DNA of 64,000 nucleotides from the NCBI RefSeq assembly GCF_036884655.1, contig NC_088357.1, forward strand, positions 44,045,501 through 44,109,500. The letters are read 5' to 3'. The DNA comes from Musa acuminata AAA Group (Eukaryota; Streptophyta; Magnoliopsida; Zingiberales; Musaceae). Under the pieces are notes generated by a model that saw only the letters and a list, made by a program, of their open reading frames with translations, was not told the origin of the DNA and searched no databases. Both the position numbers and the translations under genes were made by a program. Below are positions 1 to 12,204 of the stretch, piece by piece (positions within the stretch are counted from its first letter, which is position 1; each line of letters opens with the position of its first letter).

Positions 1-2
1 CT

Positions 3-376
3 CAGATTGCAGCTGTTGGCTCATGCTGTCTGGTTGGGGTAATCTGTGGTGGTATGCTATATATAGCTAATCTCGGAGACTCCCGTGCTGTTTTAGGCAG
101 AGTTGTCAAAGCAACTGGGGAAGTTTTGGCTGTGCAATTGTCAGCAGAGCACAATGTAGGAATCGAGCCTGTGCGACAAGAGTTGCAGTCAATGCATCCG
201 GATGATAGACAAATTGTTGTTTTGAAGCACAATGTTTGGCGTGTGAAGGGCGTAATCCAGGTGCACATAATATATATGTTGTCATCTTTTGGATTTAATT
301 TTCATGCATACATCAACAATTTTCATAAATGTTACTCATTACCTACGTCTGATGCTGCACTATACTTCTCACAGGC

Positions 377-423
<47 letters not shown>

Positions 424-2624
424 TAATATTTACCACGAGGAAACAATTTTCTCAAAGATTACTCATTAGCTATGCATGCTTCAGTAGATTTCTCACAAGC
501 ATATTTATAATTACCACAATAGGAACAATTGACCATTTCAAGTGCACTACTTGCTTGCATTCTACAAAGCCATGTATTGTTGAAAACAACAGTTGCAACT
601 TTATATTTGGCTACTCCTTGTAGCCATTTAGTTTGTTTTAGATTTTAAATACCGAAACATGCGAAGCAAGGTAGGTTTCATGTTTGGCCCAAGATATGGA
701 GCATTGAGAAGGGACTAAGTGGAAACTTGGATTGTTATATGATAGTCATGAACACACGTCGTTTCTTATCCTCAAACTGAACTCCCTGGGATATTAGCTA
801 TCATGCAAACGTGGAAAAATTGGCATGACAATTATCAAACTATTGAAATATTAAATAAAAACGCTATTAAGTATGATATGCACTTCCTAACCGACAATTT
901 CTAAGACTACAATTGCTTTGATGATCTTTGAGTTTAAAATTATACAAAGAGACTAACCTTTCTAAAATTCTCATTGAGCAGTTATAATTTGTGCCTTTCT
1001 TATATATCCTTTTTGTGACATTAAATTCGGTACAAACCCAATAGAGAGTTGAATAGATTTTTTATAAATAAACACACTTCAACTAGCCTATTATTCCAAG
1101 AAGTTGCTTCACTGATGCTATTTTATGCATCCTTTGACTTATGACAGCCATGAGAATATGATATATTGCTATGGGATGCCTTTCTTTTGGAACCTATTTC
1201 GGATCTGTTTCATTTGCATGGACTCACTCGCATGTAGTTAAATCATCAAAAGTATTCCCAGTTACACTTATTTTACCAGTTTTTTTTAGATAATGATTTT
1301 CTAACCACTGATGGCATCAGTCTTAGCTGAACTACATTACCTAAGTCAAGTTTGCCTCTACCTAGATCATGTTATGCATTGTCACTTTAAGAAAGCTTTT
1401 CTGTTGGTTAATGGTTGAGATGAAAATGTCTGATAAGTAACTAAAACCTGCTTGGACTCAGAAAGCCTACTTAGTCCAAGGTTTTAGCTTTCAGTAGGTT
1501 AGGATTCAGTACAAGAGAAAAAACCGATAAATATATCTATAAAATGGTTGGCCCTAAGTCTTCTCTGGTTCTTGTGTTTTGTAAATAATTATATTTGTTT
1601 AATTTATATGTTAGTGCTGCCTTTGACAAGTGCTTCTCCAGAAGAAAAGCAGCCTCCCAAACCTGTCAGCTAGAATGCTATAGTCTTCATAGGACTGAAA
1701 ATAGCATATGGTCAGGGCTACTCTGCCCCAAATCATAAGTCAATTCCTAATTTATTCGAAAGTATTTTATTTAGTATTCTGTACTAGAATATCTTAAAAT
1801 ATCTGTAATCTATCAAATAAACCTATCTGGATTGATTCGTATCAACTGGGCCCATGAACTACTCTATCCTGGAGGCCTTAACAGTCTCTAAGTCAATCCA
1901 CAAAAGCATTATCAGCATGCTGAAAGTATCATCTTATTAGAAACTGACGTTGAAACACCAGTTAGTAGCTGATCAACCTATTTGACCTTCTTCAGGGTTT
2001 GGTTGTCTTTTTGAGAGCAAAAGACAGCACACAAAAGGGTGGGTTGCATGAAGATCTAATTGCCCTTCAAGGTCTGGCACAACCAGATATCATTTCAGTT
2101 ACTGGATCAATACTTTGGGTTTTGACAATTGATGATAATCAAGGGCAGCAGGTGAAGCCTTTTGTGATGATAAATCCTAGATGCTTCCTAATCCATCTCA
2201 ACAGAAACATATTGAGATGATTTTCTTCGTCAACTTGATAGCCCTGATTTGCATCATCTTCTTTATTTTTCCCTAGCATGTGAAGAGGATAGGACGGATG
2301 CAATCTTGAACATGCCATACTACAGTTCCATTCGGTTGCCAGTGTAAGGCGGATCTGAGGGAATTATTACAGTATGGTCTAACGTCAGACCACTTATATC
2401 TGCCTTGAGCCCAGCGAGGGCCTATTTTTCCCTAGATCAGCCTACTGCATGTCAGTCCAGCAACATTCAGTTCAAAGCAGTCTAATCCTGTTTTATATGA
2501 GGTCTATCTGACTCTTGAAGGGACTGTACAACTCAATCCTAGTCAAGTCAGAGGAGTGTTCTATCCAAGCCTTCTATCCACTCCAAGTTGGAGTAGGTCT
2601 ATAGTTTATTTTCTTAGTAATTTT

Positions 2625-2694
<70 letters not shown>

Positions 2695-5600
2695 CAACAG
2701 TTATTTTTGGTGAACCATTAGAGTCCAATCCTGATGTCTAAGTGTCCTAGTATGGTAAGATTAGGCAATTTGTTTAGCTTTTGGAAGTCATATTTGGGAG
2801 TTCTTATCAAATATATCTTTTAGTTTGATTTTATGGGGGATTAGCTTTTCTCCTATATGATAAGCAATTTAGTCCAAGAGGCATGGTTGAGACATGTAAT
2901 TTCTTTTTTGCTTAATAATAGCGATATTTAGTTATTTCTCCTCCCTTTCTAACTATTTTCCCTCAAAGAAGAGTACCTCTCATTAGGAGAAGATCCAATC
3001 TTTATGTGGTAAACAATATCATTTGCCTCACCACTAAACTAGTAACCGAAGCCTCAATGTCATATTTTTGATAAAACACTTGGCTATTATGCACTCTGTC
3101 AATTGTTTTCTTCTGTAATCTGTGTGTTCAACTTTCGTGTATGAATTCTAAATTTATCTGCTTTACTTTCTTTTTTCTTTTTGTTGCTTCATTCTGATCA
3201 AGAGCACCTTTTGCAGATCTCCAGGTCAATTGGTGATGTATACTTAAAAAGGACAGAGTTTAACCGTGAACCATTACATGTGAAATTCAGACTTCGTGAA
3301 CCTTTCAAGAAACCTATATTGAGTTCAGAACCATCAATTACTGTGCAACCACTACAGCCCCAAGATCAATTTCTTATATTTGCATCTGATGGACTTTGGG
3401 AGCATCTTAGTAATCAAAAAGCTGTTGATATTGTTCAAAACAACCCTCCCAATGTGAGTTCTATATCTAGTTTCCCTGGTTGTAGTTTCACAAAATATTT
3501 TTTATTTGATCTTGGAATCTATATCTTACTCAATTCCAACCTGAACAGAATGCTCATTTTCATCAAAAACCTCATAAACAAAAAAGAAAAATGCTAGTTA
3601 CAATAAGCATTCAATTAACTCAGATAAAATGATAAAAAAATTATAAAATTATTATATGAGAAAATTTTTAAATTTTGTGCAATGTCCGTTTCTTAGAATT
3701 GTATATAAATAACAATAAAATAATACAGAATTATTTATGAGAAAATAATATCATCATAATAAGGAATATATTGAATAAACAATTTGTGTTTCATAAAGAA
3801 TGCTCAAAATTTGTAGGTTTGCTGGTAGAGGATAATGATGGACCTCGAGGGAAGTGTTAGGTAATGCAAACACAAACTTTGATCAAAGAAAATGCCTATT
3901 GAATTTAAGACTAACAGGACATCCCAGTACTTTTTCCGTCTAGATTTTGATCCTTAATGGTTATCTTTCCTCCCCTTTCTCCTCTCTTTATAAACTTTTC
4001 TCTCAATTTCATTAGTAATGAACATTAAATACTATAACAATAGCAAATGACAAATACGATGGTCGCAATAAATAAAAACACAATAGTAGTAGCATCTTTG
4101 TTAGTTGTGTTTTTGGTCTTTTGTTTGTCTTTCCTTTTTTTAAGCAAAGGATAAGTAGCGAAGGATTTGATCCGAAGACCCTAACATGATTTGTCAAGGT
4201 TTTTAAGGTTTACCAAACCAATGTTTTAGGTGTAAAATATGTTGGATGTGGTTTCAAACCCTTAATTTTTAACAAGTGGATTTGGTACACCACCATCAGA
4301 CTAATGTTTTAGGTTTAAACATATCATATGACGTTTCGAACCCTCAACCCTTTGTAAGTGGATTTAGTGCACTATCATCAAATTAATGTTTTAGGTGTAA
4401 AAATATGTCGGATGGGATTTCAAATCGTTAACTTTTGGTAAGTGGGTATGGTACACCACCACCAGACTAATGTTTTAGGTGTAAAAATATATCAGATGAG
4501 TTTTTGAACCCTCAACCTTTGATAAGGGGGTCTAATGATGTTACTAGACCCACTTATCAAAGGTTAAGGGTTCAAAACTGTATTTGATATTTTTTTTCAT
4601 CTAAATTATTAGTCTGGTTATGATATATCAGATTCACTTACCAAAGGTTGATGATTTGCAATCTCATCAGACATATTTTTTACCTAAAACATTGGTGTGA
4701 TGGTGCTTTCCTTTCTTACATTGCTATCGCTAGACCCACTTATTAAAGATTGAGGGTTTAAAACCTTATCTAATATATTTTTTTGACCTAAAATGTTAGT
4801 CTGGTTATAGTGTATCAGATCCACTTACCAAAGGTTGATTGATGTAGAACAGATTAGGGAAGTAGAGAGAGAGAGAGGGAAAGAGAAAGAAAGAGAAGTG
4901 TGAGATAAGAGAGATGAGTAAGAGACTAAAGAAGATACAATTCTTTTTATTCAAATCTAAAAAATGCTTGATCCATTGACAAGCTTTACTATTTATAAAG
5001 GTTTAAGAGCCTTGACATAATTAATGAAGATGATAATTCCCAAGAGTAATCTCCTAGGGAATTAGTATACTTTTTAAAAATCCAAAATGTGATTTCTCGA
5101 TACCCAAATACTAAATGAGTGCACTTATTATAAAAGGAGTTCCTAAAAAGACCAAAAGATTTTTTTAAAAAATTTTCAACACAACTCTTAGAATTTCTAG
5201 ACCAACTAATTGATGATTTTTTGTTGATTTCCTTGTCTAAAATAAACTTTTCTGAAATCCTTTTTAAAGCAAGATGGTTCTTCATCATTAATTGTTCACA
5301 ATCTCATCCGACATATTTTTCACCTAAAACATTTGTTTGGCGGCGCTTTCCTTGACTACACTCCCTTCTATTTTTTTTATTCTTTTGACTTGTCAAATGG
5401 CCTAAAATTTGTCAATACCTGTCAAGTTTGCTTGATTCTAGCCAATTCTATTACCAATTTATGGTTGTAAGGTTGAGAATTAAGCAAAACCATATGGTCT
5501 TGCATGTTGTCTTAAATGCCATGTCAGTTAATATCAACACAAGATTTCAAGTCATGGATTCTGACTCACTGGATGGACTTCTTAGAGTCCTGAGGTGTCC

Positions 5601-6788
5601 TTTTGCTACAAAAGAAGGCAATTTGGTTACTCTTTATGAAGATTTTAGCTAGTTTAAAAGGGTATAAAATCATTAGTAATTTTTAGCCTATTGTAATTAA
5701 AAATTAGGCATTAGTAGCCTATAAATGAGTCTGTAGAACCTCCTAATTGTTCTTCTTGGCTACTTTAAAATATATTTTGTAGCAATAAAATCCTTTTAAG
5801 TCCATATATTAATCTTTTGAGGACCATTTCTTCCTCAAATTAGAGAAAGCCCAGTTAGTGGTGGCTGCACCGAACACTCGGCATTCCTTAGTAATGCATA
5901 GAACTGAGAACCATGCCTACTTAAGATGCATGCAATTCTATGAAATGTTTGCAGCTAATAGGTTGGAAATGACCAAAATGATAAAAATGTTTCACTCAAA
6001 TCTTTTTAATAGACATCACAACTGGAATGGCACCGTTGAAATTACAGGCACATTCACTGCCACCTTGGCCAGGTAATATCTGATATATTACTTCATCGTC
6101 ATGCAAAACAATCTTAAATGTCATGGATATGCTAATTCGGTTTTATTATTTGAGATGAAGTGTTCAATTTTGATATTATGAGGATGTGAAAATTACTCAT
6201 AATAAGGCTATATTAGAAAAAGCTAAAACATCTAATCTCATTATCTCAGTTGGCTTTTAAGAATCCCTATTTGAAAAGTCTAAAGAATGTCGGATTTGTT
6301 AGACGGATTTGTTAGATGGACGTCCAACACATGGACATCTGAACTTGGGACTGGAGGGTAAGCATATTGGTAATGTGGCCTACAGAAATCAACACAGTTC
6401 TTGCAAATATTAAATTGTCTGTTGGTGCAAATTTTATTGACTTGCCTTCCAGTTACTATACATTGGATTGATTTCACAAACAGTGGGGTTTGATTGTCCA
6501 TTTGCACGAATCCTGCAGGGAAGTGCTCGAAGGCTTGTTAAAGCTGCACTTCAAGAAGCAGCCAAGAAACGAGAGATGAGATACTCCGATCTCAAGAAGA
6601 TCGATCGTGGAGTACGGCGGCATTTCCATGATGACATAACTGTTATTGTTGTGTTCCTGGACTCCAATCTTGTTAGCAGAGCCAGCTCATTGAAGGGCCC
6701 CTCCCTGTCATTGAGAGGGGGTGGAGTCAATGTGCCAGCCAACTCTCTTGCACCCTGCACCATGCCAACCCAACTCGGTGCCTCCTGA
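3..6788 (+). CDS. Protein phosphatase 2C, clade-D type, 3' part (5' end outside window)
   Basis: Serine/threonine phosphatase of the metal-dependent PP2C (PPM) family; plant clade-D members are known to dephosphorylate plasma-membrane H+-ATPase, so that role here is inferred. Three exons join in phase 0: 3-260 (GT donor), 3217-3453 (ttgcag acceptor, GTGAGT donor) and 6519-6788 (TGA stop). Visible motifs are [11 protein letters not shown] in the first exon, SRSIGD and [12 protein letters not shown] in the second (SDG aspartate binds metal) and [10 protein letters not shown] in the third (metal-binding aspartate). The C-terminal stretch rich in K and R followed by [12 protein letters not shown] is typical of the plant PP2C-38/48/60 group. 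The N-terminal third, with the first metal site, lies upstream of the window. Both introns are about 3 kb and contain repeats. Family assignment is certain; the exact subgroup member is not. Confidence 0.93.
379..419. repeat. (TA)n microsatellite in PP2C intron 1
   Basis: About 40 bp of uninterrupted TA dinucleotide lies just 3' of the first visible PP2C exon. It is one of several long TA tracts in this window. Confidence 0.95.
1996..2151 (+). other. Exon-like stretch inside PP2C intron 1, origin unknown
   Basis: The stretch is bounded by ttcttcag on the left and CAG|GTGAAG on the right. It is 156 bp, exactly 52 sense codons in phase 0 on both sides. The translation has balanced amino-acid use, with segments [16 protein letters not shown] and [16 protein letters not shown], and does not look like AT-rich intron noise. 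It is not part of the PP2C fold, because the flanking PP2C exons join perfectly without it. It may be a cassette exon or a captured exon from another gene. I do not recognise the source protein. Confidence 0.4.
2629..2689. repeat. (TA)n microsatellite in PP2C intron 1
   Basis: About 60 bp of pure TA dinucleotide lies within the first visible intron, between the exon-like stretch at 1996 and the second PP2C exon. Confidence 0.95.
4203..4850. repeat. Fold-back array: direct copies facing inverted copies, in PP2C intron 2
   Basis: A unit of roughly 85 bp, with core words cagactaatgttttaggtg and gaaccctcaacctttg, occurs about four times in direct orientation from 4203 to 4535. It then occurs about three to four times as its reverse complement from 4548 to 4850. 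The centre is a near-perfect 20-bp hairpin (4516-4535 against 4548-4567) with a 12-bp loop. A further inverted piece lies at 5288-5370 beyond an unrelated GA-rich segment. As intron sequence it would be transcribed with the PP2C gene and could fold into a long double-stranded RNA. It could also be a compound MITE. Confidence 0.8.
4862..4925. repeat. GA-rich purine tract
   Basis: Imperfect AG repeats lie between the fold-back array and its displaced extra arm at 5288-5370. The rest of the intron up to 6518 shows no recognisable coding sequence. Confidence 0.6.
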
Positions 6789-7712
6789 TATATTCCTCTC
6801 AGTTCATTAATTATGTGTATGAAATTAAATCAGACCAACCTCCATGATCTTGCCCTCACCAGCATCAGTCGAAATGGGCTCAAGGACAGATACATCTGTT
6901 TTAACCTATTATATTGTGCCAATTCTCATGCAAGAATAGTTCATCTGTGTATTATGCTTCTAAACTTGGGAGGAAGTAATGTTTCAGAATCAACAATGAA
7001 GGACCACCAAGGCAACAGTTTTCACTACTCTCTAATATTTTTCTTTGACCTGTTCTTCTTGGTAATCAGCTCGATAATTCATTTAAACCACTTGATATGT
7101 TTCTAGTTGATGATTGCCAGCAGAATGTTGAGTAACAAGTGCTTAAATCCATTGAGGTGACCTGTTGCTGCTCAAATGGATGGGATTGAGCTCCAAAACT
7201 TATTCTAACCCAAAATTTTGGGTTAGTAATCAACACTGATGTATCCTAATCTTCTTCCTTTCATATGACAGCCATTGCCATCCGTGCCCCTTTCTGGGCT
7301 CATCAGTGACTTTTAATTGAAGTACCTTATGCTATCAACTTAATCATGCAATTAACGTGCAGTTAATTTGTTGCAATCTCATTTTGATTAGAAGGACAAA
7401 TCATTTGTGCAATGTGGCCAACATTAATGCCTTATCCTTTTGGTCTTTTGTGGAAGCTTGAAGCTTTAGGAACTTGCTCTATCTCATCTTGTTCTTCAAC
7501 AAGTAGGTAAAACTTCCAGCACAAACATTTTCTTATACATCTTGGCAATTAGAGTGCAGGATTTCTTATGATAGAGGAAAGAAGAAAGATTTATATTCCA
7601 CATGAAGAAGACGACCAACTCTCTTTCATCAAGAGGAACTCAATGAATACATTAAGAACACTAACTCTTAATATAAGCAAGACTCGGGAGTGGCACACCA
7701 AGCACAGTGAGC
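6789..7712. other. Convergent intergenic region between PP2C and plastocyanin
   Basis: This should hold the 3' UTRs of both genes, which are transcribed toward each other. I see no further gene or repeat. Near 7600-7712 the minus strand is probably the plastocyanin 3' UTR. Confidence 0.5.
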
Positions 7713-8222
7713 TTAGTTAACAGTCACCTTCCCCACCATTCCAGCTCCCTGGTGAGGAGCGCAGTAGAAGGTGTAGGTGCCCTTCTCCTTCAAGGTCACC
7801 TGGTAGGTCTCGCCTGGGGCATTCAGTAGGTCCTCCTCGGGCATGGAGATGGAGCCGACGTTGACACCCGCGGGGATCTCGTCCTCGTCGAACACCACGT
7901 TGTGGGGGAACCCGGCGTTGTTCTTGAACACGATCGTCTCCCCCGAGGGCACCGAGAACTCGTTGGGCACGAAGGCCAGCGAGCCGTCGCTGCCTCCCAG
8001 AAGCACGTCGAAGGCGAGCGCGTTGCCCGCCAGCACCGCGCTCGCGGCGACCGCGGCCGCGGCCGCGCCCACCTCCCTCAGGGACGCCCGGGCCACCATG
8101 GCCGCGGCAGGAGCCTTGCTGTGCGCGGCGACGACGCTGGCGCCGCGCCTCGCGGCCGATGTGCCGGCCCTCAGCCCGGTGAAGGTGGGGATGGTGACTG
8201 CTGCGCTGGTCAAGCTGGCCAT
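7713..8222 (-). CDS. petE: Plastocyanin precursor, chloroplast
   Basis: Soluble blue-copper protein of the thylakoid lumen that carries electrons from cytochrome f to photosystem I. The 169-residue precursor starts at the Met encoded at 8222; the upstream in-frame Met at 8267 would add 15 residues that do not look like part of a transit peptide. A bipartite N-terminus of about 70 residues (stroma-targeting, Ala/Arg/Ser-rich, then a hydrophobic Ala-rich lumen signal ending ALA) precedes a mature domain of exactly 99 residues beginning FDVLLGG. Copper ligands fall at canonical mature positions: His37 (GFPHN), Cys84, His87 (FYCAPH) and Met92 (GAGM). The acidic patch (FDEDE, PEED) for docking cytochrome f is present. 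The gene is intronless and very GC-rich, so long open frames on the opposite strand are only shadows. It is intact and probably functional. Confidence 0.97.
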   Translation of the reverse strand: MASLTSAAVTIPTFTGLRAGTSAARRGASVVAAHSKAPAAAMVARASLREVGAAAAAVAASAVLAGNALAFDVLLGGSDGSLAFVPNEFSVPSGETIVFKNNAGFPHNVVFDEDEIPAGVNVGSISMPEEDLLNAPGETYQVTLKEKGTYTFYCAPHQGAGMVGKVTVN

Positions 8223-8287
8223 TACTGCGTCTGAGCTTATCCTCACCAGTTTCTGTGGCTTCAACAATTAAATGGGAGGATGGAAAG

Positions 8288-8307
8288 TATATATATTATA
8301 TATATAG
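8288..8307 (-). promoter_or_regulatory. Candidate TATA element of plastocyanin
   Basis: On the minus strand an extended TATATA run lies about 70 to 85 bp upstream of the plastocyanin ATG. A GATAAG (I-box-like) word lies at about 8234-8240 between it and the start codon. Position and composition fit a core promoter, but no start site can be read from sequence alone. Confidence 0.5.
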
Positions 8308-8330
8308 TCACAGGCAACTACACAAGAATC

Positions 8331-8331
8331 A

Positions 8332-8370
<39 letters not shown>

Positions 8371-8371
8371 C
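8331..8371. repeat. (GA)n microsatellite upstream of plastocyanin
   Basis: Nearly pure GA repeat of about 40 bp lies immediately upstream of the candidate TATA element, reading CT on the sense strand of plastocyanin. Such tracts are common in plant core promoters. Confidence 0.85.
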
Positions 8372-8824
8372 GAAGGATTGGATAATGGGTGGCTAAGAAG
8401 GGAGGAGTTATCTAAGTGGTAGGACTGGCTGAGATGATACTTCATTGACTGCCAAAGATGGGGTGATGTGTGGATAGCAATGATGAGTACAAGAGAAATG
8501 ATAAGAGAGATTATATGAAGACAAATCTTAGAGGCTGGAGATTTTTTTTCTGTGAGTTGCAGATCCACCAAACAAGGTAGGGGAACAACGAAGGCAGAGT
8601 GTGGTGATTGGCAACCAAGTGATCTACGTGCAGGGGTTGGGGCCTTCCACACAGGCTGGGGATATTGCGAGAAGGAAAATGGAAAGGAAATTAGTGGTGT
8701 GTATTTACCACTTGTCATACAATTATCTCTTTGACTACATCAACAGATAATACTATTTGTTATGTAACTTTGAACTCGAGTCTCCTGAGTGTAAGATTGG
8801 TAACATGACTTGATCCTCTCCTGT

Positions 8825-9075
8825 AAGATCGGTAACATAGTTTTTCGAGTAATCTATGATCGAGATTATTTATGGTCTATGTTTAAAGGTGAATCGGTCT
8901 TATTATCGTGATTTTATCACAATCCGATTTCTATTACATATATCTATGAATATCACAATATATGTAACTCATAAGATAAAGTGATAAAATATTAATAAAT
9001 AATAATAAATAAAAAGAGTACGTGTTGTATCACACGTGTGATCACTCGCGCGATTGGCTTGCAAGTCACCTATGG
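8825..9075 (+). repeat. LTR 3'-end fragment related to the solo LTR at 43719-45290
   Basis: The order of motifs matches the last 330 bp of the solo LTR: cgagtaatctatgatcgag, gtttaaaggtgaatcg, atcacaatccgatt, then gtgatcactcgcgcgatt ending in gtcacctatg. It lacks the TA array that interrupts the other copy and carries an AATAAT-rich segment in its place. Divergence is substantial, so this is an old fragment. Confidence 0.75.
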
Positions 9076-10435
9076 TTAGATTTGTCCCGTGCTTACCCCG
9101 GGGGGAGAGAGCTCGAGAGCATTAAACAACCTCTAGTAGTAGTTCGGGGTCTGAATCGGGGTGTTCCCATTCGTGTGCGGAGGGAGAGACAATTGCCTCT
9201 CAAAACCTAAAGTTAAGTTGGCAGCTTGCATCTCTTCTTTGGGGTGCTCACTAGGGTTGCTCAGTGGCTAACATTCTTGTGATATTGACTCTCCTTCTAA
9301 TGTCAAAAATATTATGTAACTTCACGCCGTGATCGAGTCATCAGTACGGCTTGGTCCGCTCTGAGTGTGCAAGATTGTCAATGTGGCTTCTTGGTTGCAG
9401 AGAATTGGCTCGGAGCCGGGTCAAGATGTCGTCTGCCTGATCCACCTAAGGTGGAGCTGGGGCTCATTCCTTTTCTCTGAGCGGTATGCTCCTATACATA
9501 GGTCGAAGTTGCGAGGGGGATTTTTCAACTTAACCCCTCTGATGGTTAAGTACGGCTGAGAGCATTCGAATGTTTGAGGTCCGACCCCCTGGTATTGTTC
9601 TAGGGGGCAGCTTTTATACCTATCATTGAATGTCATTGTAAGCGGCTACTTAATGGTTGTCGGCGTCTCAAGTAGTTAGACTGTACACTTGGTGCAAGCA
9701 CAAGCCTATCTGTTTAGTCCTGTGCTATGCAACATCGCCCTACGCTTCTCGAGTCACTCAACATCGGGTGGTGCCGCTTCGTATAGCCTCGAGCAACGCA
9801 AGAGCAATAGGCTGACAACATAGATAACAAGCCACTGTCCTGTGTAGATCCAATGTTGAGTCGGCATGCCACGTCATCTCTAGAACGTCATGCCGGCCCC
9901 GTTGTGACGACTAACATGCTTTATGGGGTTGATGTCAGAATATACCAAAAGTAGAACAAGTAATTAGTTGTTCATAAAATATTATTTTATTGAGATACCA
10001 TTGTGTTTGGTATACTATTTCAGAATTTTTAAATTTCAAGTTTAATTATAATTAATATTTTTTAATAATTAGAGGAAAGGAGAGGTAGTTTGATATAAAT
10101 TTGACATGATTAATATTTTGGACTCAAAATTTGACTTTAAGAGTCTTGCCAATTAGACACATCACCATGAGATAAAAAATATTTTTATATTTTTATAAAT
10201 ATTTTCTTATCTTTATTTTATAAAATATTTTCTCAGGAAGGAATGCTAGATAAACCAATTAAACATCCACTTACGTGCTTGCCCAAGTATTTTAAGGTCC
10301 AAAGTCTGTTAGAACTTGATTTGTATGAATCCTCTGCTCTCATAAATGTATCTTAAGTTAATGACTATGGAAAGTTGTAGGTTATTAACTTTGAATGATT
10401 TAAGCTCTTGGTATCTAAATAGCAAAGGTGCATCA
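9076..10435. other. Degenerate repeat-like intergenic sequence
   Basis: A GC-richer stretch to about 9940 follows directly after the LTR fragment and may be decayed internal sequence of the same element. It holds only short open frames without recognisable domains. From 9945 the composition returns to AT-rich. I see no gene. Confidence 0.45.
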
Positions 10436-10791
10436 ATCCACCAATTCTTTGTTAATAAGATCTAACACCCATTTACTTTGCAAAACTTCATCAATAATCC
10501 TATCCAAGATTATTACATGGATTACAAGTTACTTAAAAGAGATATGGGTTCACAAATCCATCAATTCTTTGTTAATAAGGTCTAACACTCATTGACTTAC
10601 CAAAACTTCATCAATAATCCTATCCAAGATTATTACATGGATTATAAGTTACTTCAAAGAGATATGGGTTCACAGATCCATCGATTCTTTGTTAATAAGG
10701 TCAAACACTCGTTTAGTTGGCAAAGCTTTATCAATAATGTTATCCAAGATTATTACAAAGATTATAAGTTACTTAAAAGAGATATGAGTTA
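10436..10791 (+). repeat. 120-bp tandem repeat, about three copies
   Basis: Copies begin at 10436, 10556 and 10676, an exact 120-bp period; the third lacks its last few bases. Each starts atccacc or atccatc and contains ttctttgttaataag, tatccaagattattac and aaaagagatatg. Copies 1 and 2 are very similar and copy 3 is more diverged. A 66-codon open frame crosses copies 2 and 3 only because 120 is a multiple of three; I do not call it a gene. Confidence 0.95.
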
Positions 10792-10799
10792 AAAATTAG

Positions 10800-11426
10800 A
10801 CCTTTTTTTATAAAAATAAAATAATTATAAAGCCTTATTCCCTTAAGTGTCTCTCGATATGAACTAAGACTTTATGAGCCACCATAAGCGTCATCTAGAA
10901 ATCATCATTCATCTTTGATAGTTGAAGCATATAAACTTGAGAGATATTATTCGTTTTGGATACCCATTATATTGGACCTTAAAAAGTATATTTAAAAACA
11001 AAGGATGATTGACGCGTACCGGGCATGAGTTCGCCTGCTCCTCAATTACCATGGGACTAAATATGTTTATTAATTATATTATAATTTTTTTATTAATATT
11101 TATTAATATATTTAACTAATAAAAAAAATAAATTATACTAGTTTAGCCAATATTTAGTAGCCCGAGAGGTGATCCGATCCATGTCTAATATGATTTTGAT
11201 AACTATGATTTATTTTGTTGAAGAATAAATAATTACTAAAAATGAAGGATTCCTTCAAGATTTTTTAGATCTCTACTTCAGCTTTGTTATGCAAACTAAA
11301 TTGAAGTGTTCTTTTGGCATTATCGATATTTAATAATATTTTTTAAACATTGTATGTGCTTTCTATATTTGATTATACCTCTCTAAATATTAATATTAAA
11401 CCATGATTACCAAAATATATATGAAG

Positions 11427-11469
<43 letters not shown>

Positions 11470-11639
11470 TACGGATGATATGGTTTCGAGAGACCTAAAG
11501 TCCCTGTCCAAGCCGGCGATCTCTCTCTCTCTCTTCTCCCGTTGTTTTCCTCCTCTCGATTTCGTCGTGTCGGTAATTGTATCATACACCCCTTGAGTGT
11601 TTCCGATTTCTTCCTTGCGGGCAGTCTCTCTTGCAGGAG
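10800..11639. other. AT-rich intergenic region upstream of DSP, with (TA)n
   Basis: No coding sequence is recognised. A (TA)n microsatellite lies at about 11430-11467. It is followed by pyrimidine-rich sequence (tctctctctctc near 11520) that probably belongs to the promoter or 5' UTR of the DSP gene. Confidence 0.5.
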
Positions 11640-12186
11640 GTAAATCCCTATTCCTCGAGGCTTCTTTTTTACTGTAAGAGCTTCAATATGTTGGCTTATT
11701 AGGGTTGAACCCGTCCCCTTCGACTGATGCCCTTCTGCAGTAGTAAGTTGGATTTAGGGTTTTGGTTTTGTTATTTGGTATCGACGTCAAAGTTGTAGTC
11801 CGTCTTCTGTCAGCAAATTTAGGATCACGACGCCGTACTAATATCGTCCGTACTGCTGCTTTTCAAGATTACACAATCATGCTATCTTCCGTCATGTCAA
11901 TTATCTCCAAAGGCCTTAGTTTTGTCAATTATTCCCTTTTACTTTTGCCCTCTTTCCTCCTGTATACTTAGGTTATTGTTTTGTTTTGGATATGGAATTT
12001 GATTTTCTCTACCGAGGACCGAGTCTATTTTAGTCGCAATCATCCCACATCTGTTTCAGTATCATTCTTGCGCACTATATTTTTGTGGACCTTGAGAAAT
12101 CCTAATTAGATCAAATCTTCAATGAATAAGTTTATCACTTTTTTCAATTTTGATGATGAAATCAGCCTTTTGTTTTGTTGGAACAG
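11640..12186 (+). other. Putative 5' UTR intron of the DSP gene
   Basis: A plausible donor (AGGAG|GTAAAT) at 11640 and acceptor (tgttggaacag) at 12186 bracket AT-rich sequence just upstream of the start codon at 12205. This is inferred from splice consensus only. Confidence 0.45.
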
Positions 12187-12204
12187 GTAAACAAGTCGTG
12201 AAGA

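Noticed and set aside
8223..8267. Upstream ATG adding 15 residues to plastocyanin
   Set aside because: The Met at 8222 begins a typical transit peptide (MASLTSAAV); the extra residues overlap the likely leader.
7843..8271. Plus-strand open frames of 142 and 110 codons over plastocyanin
   Set aside because: They lie antisense to a canonical, intact plastocyanin gene and arise from its high GC content; no domain or start context supports them.
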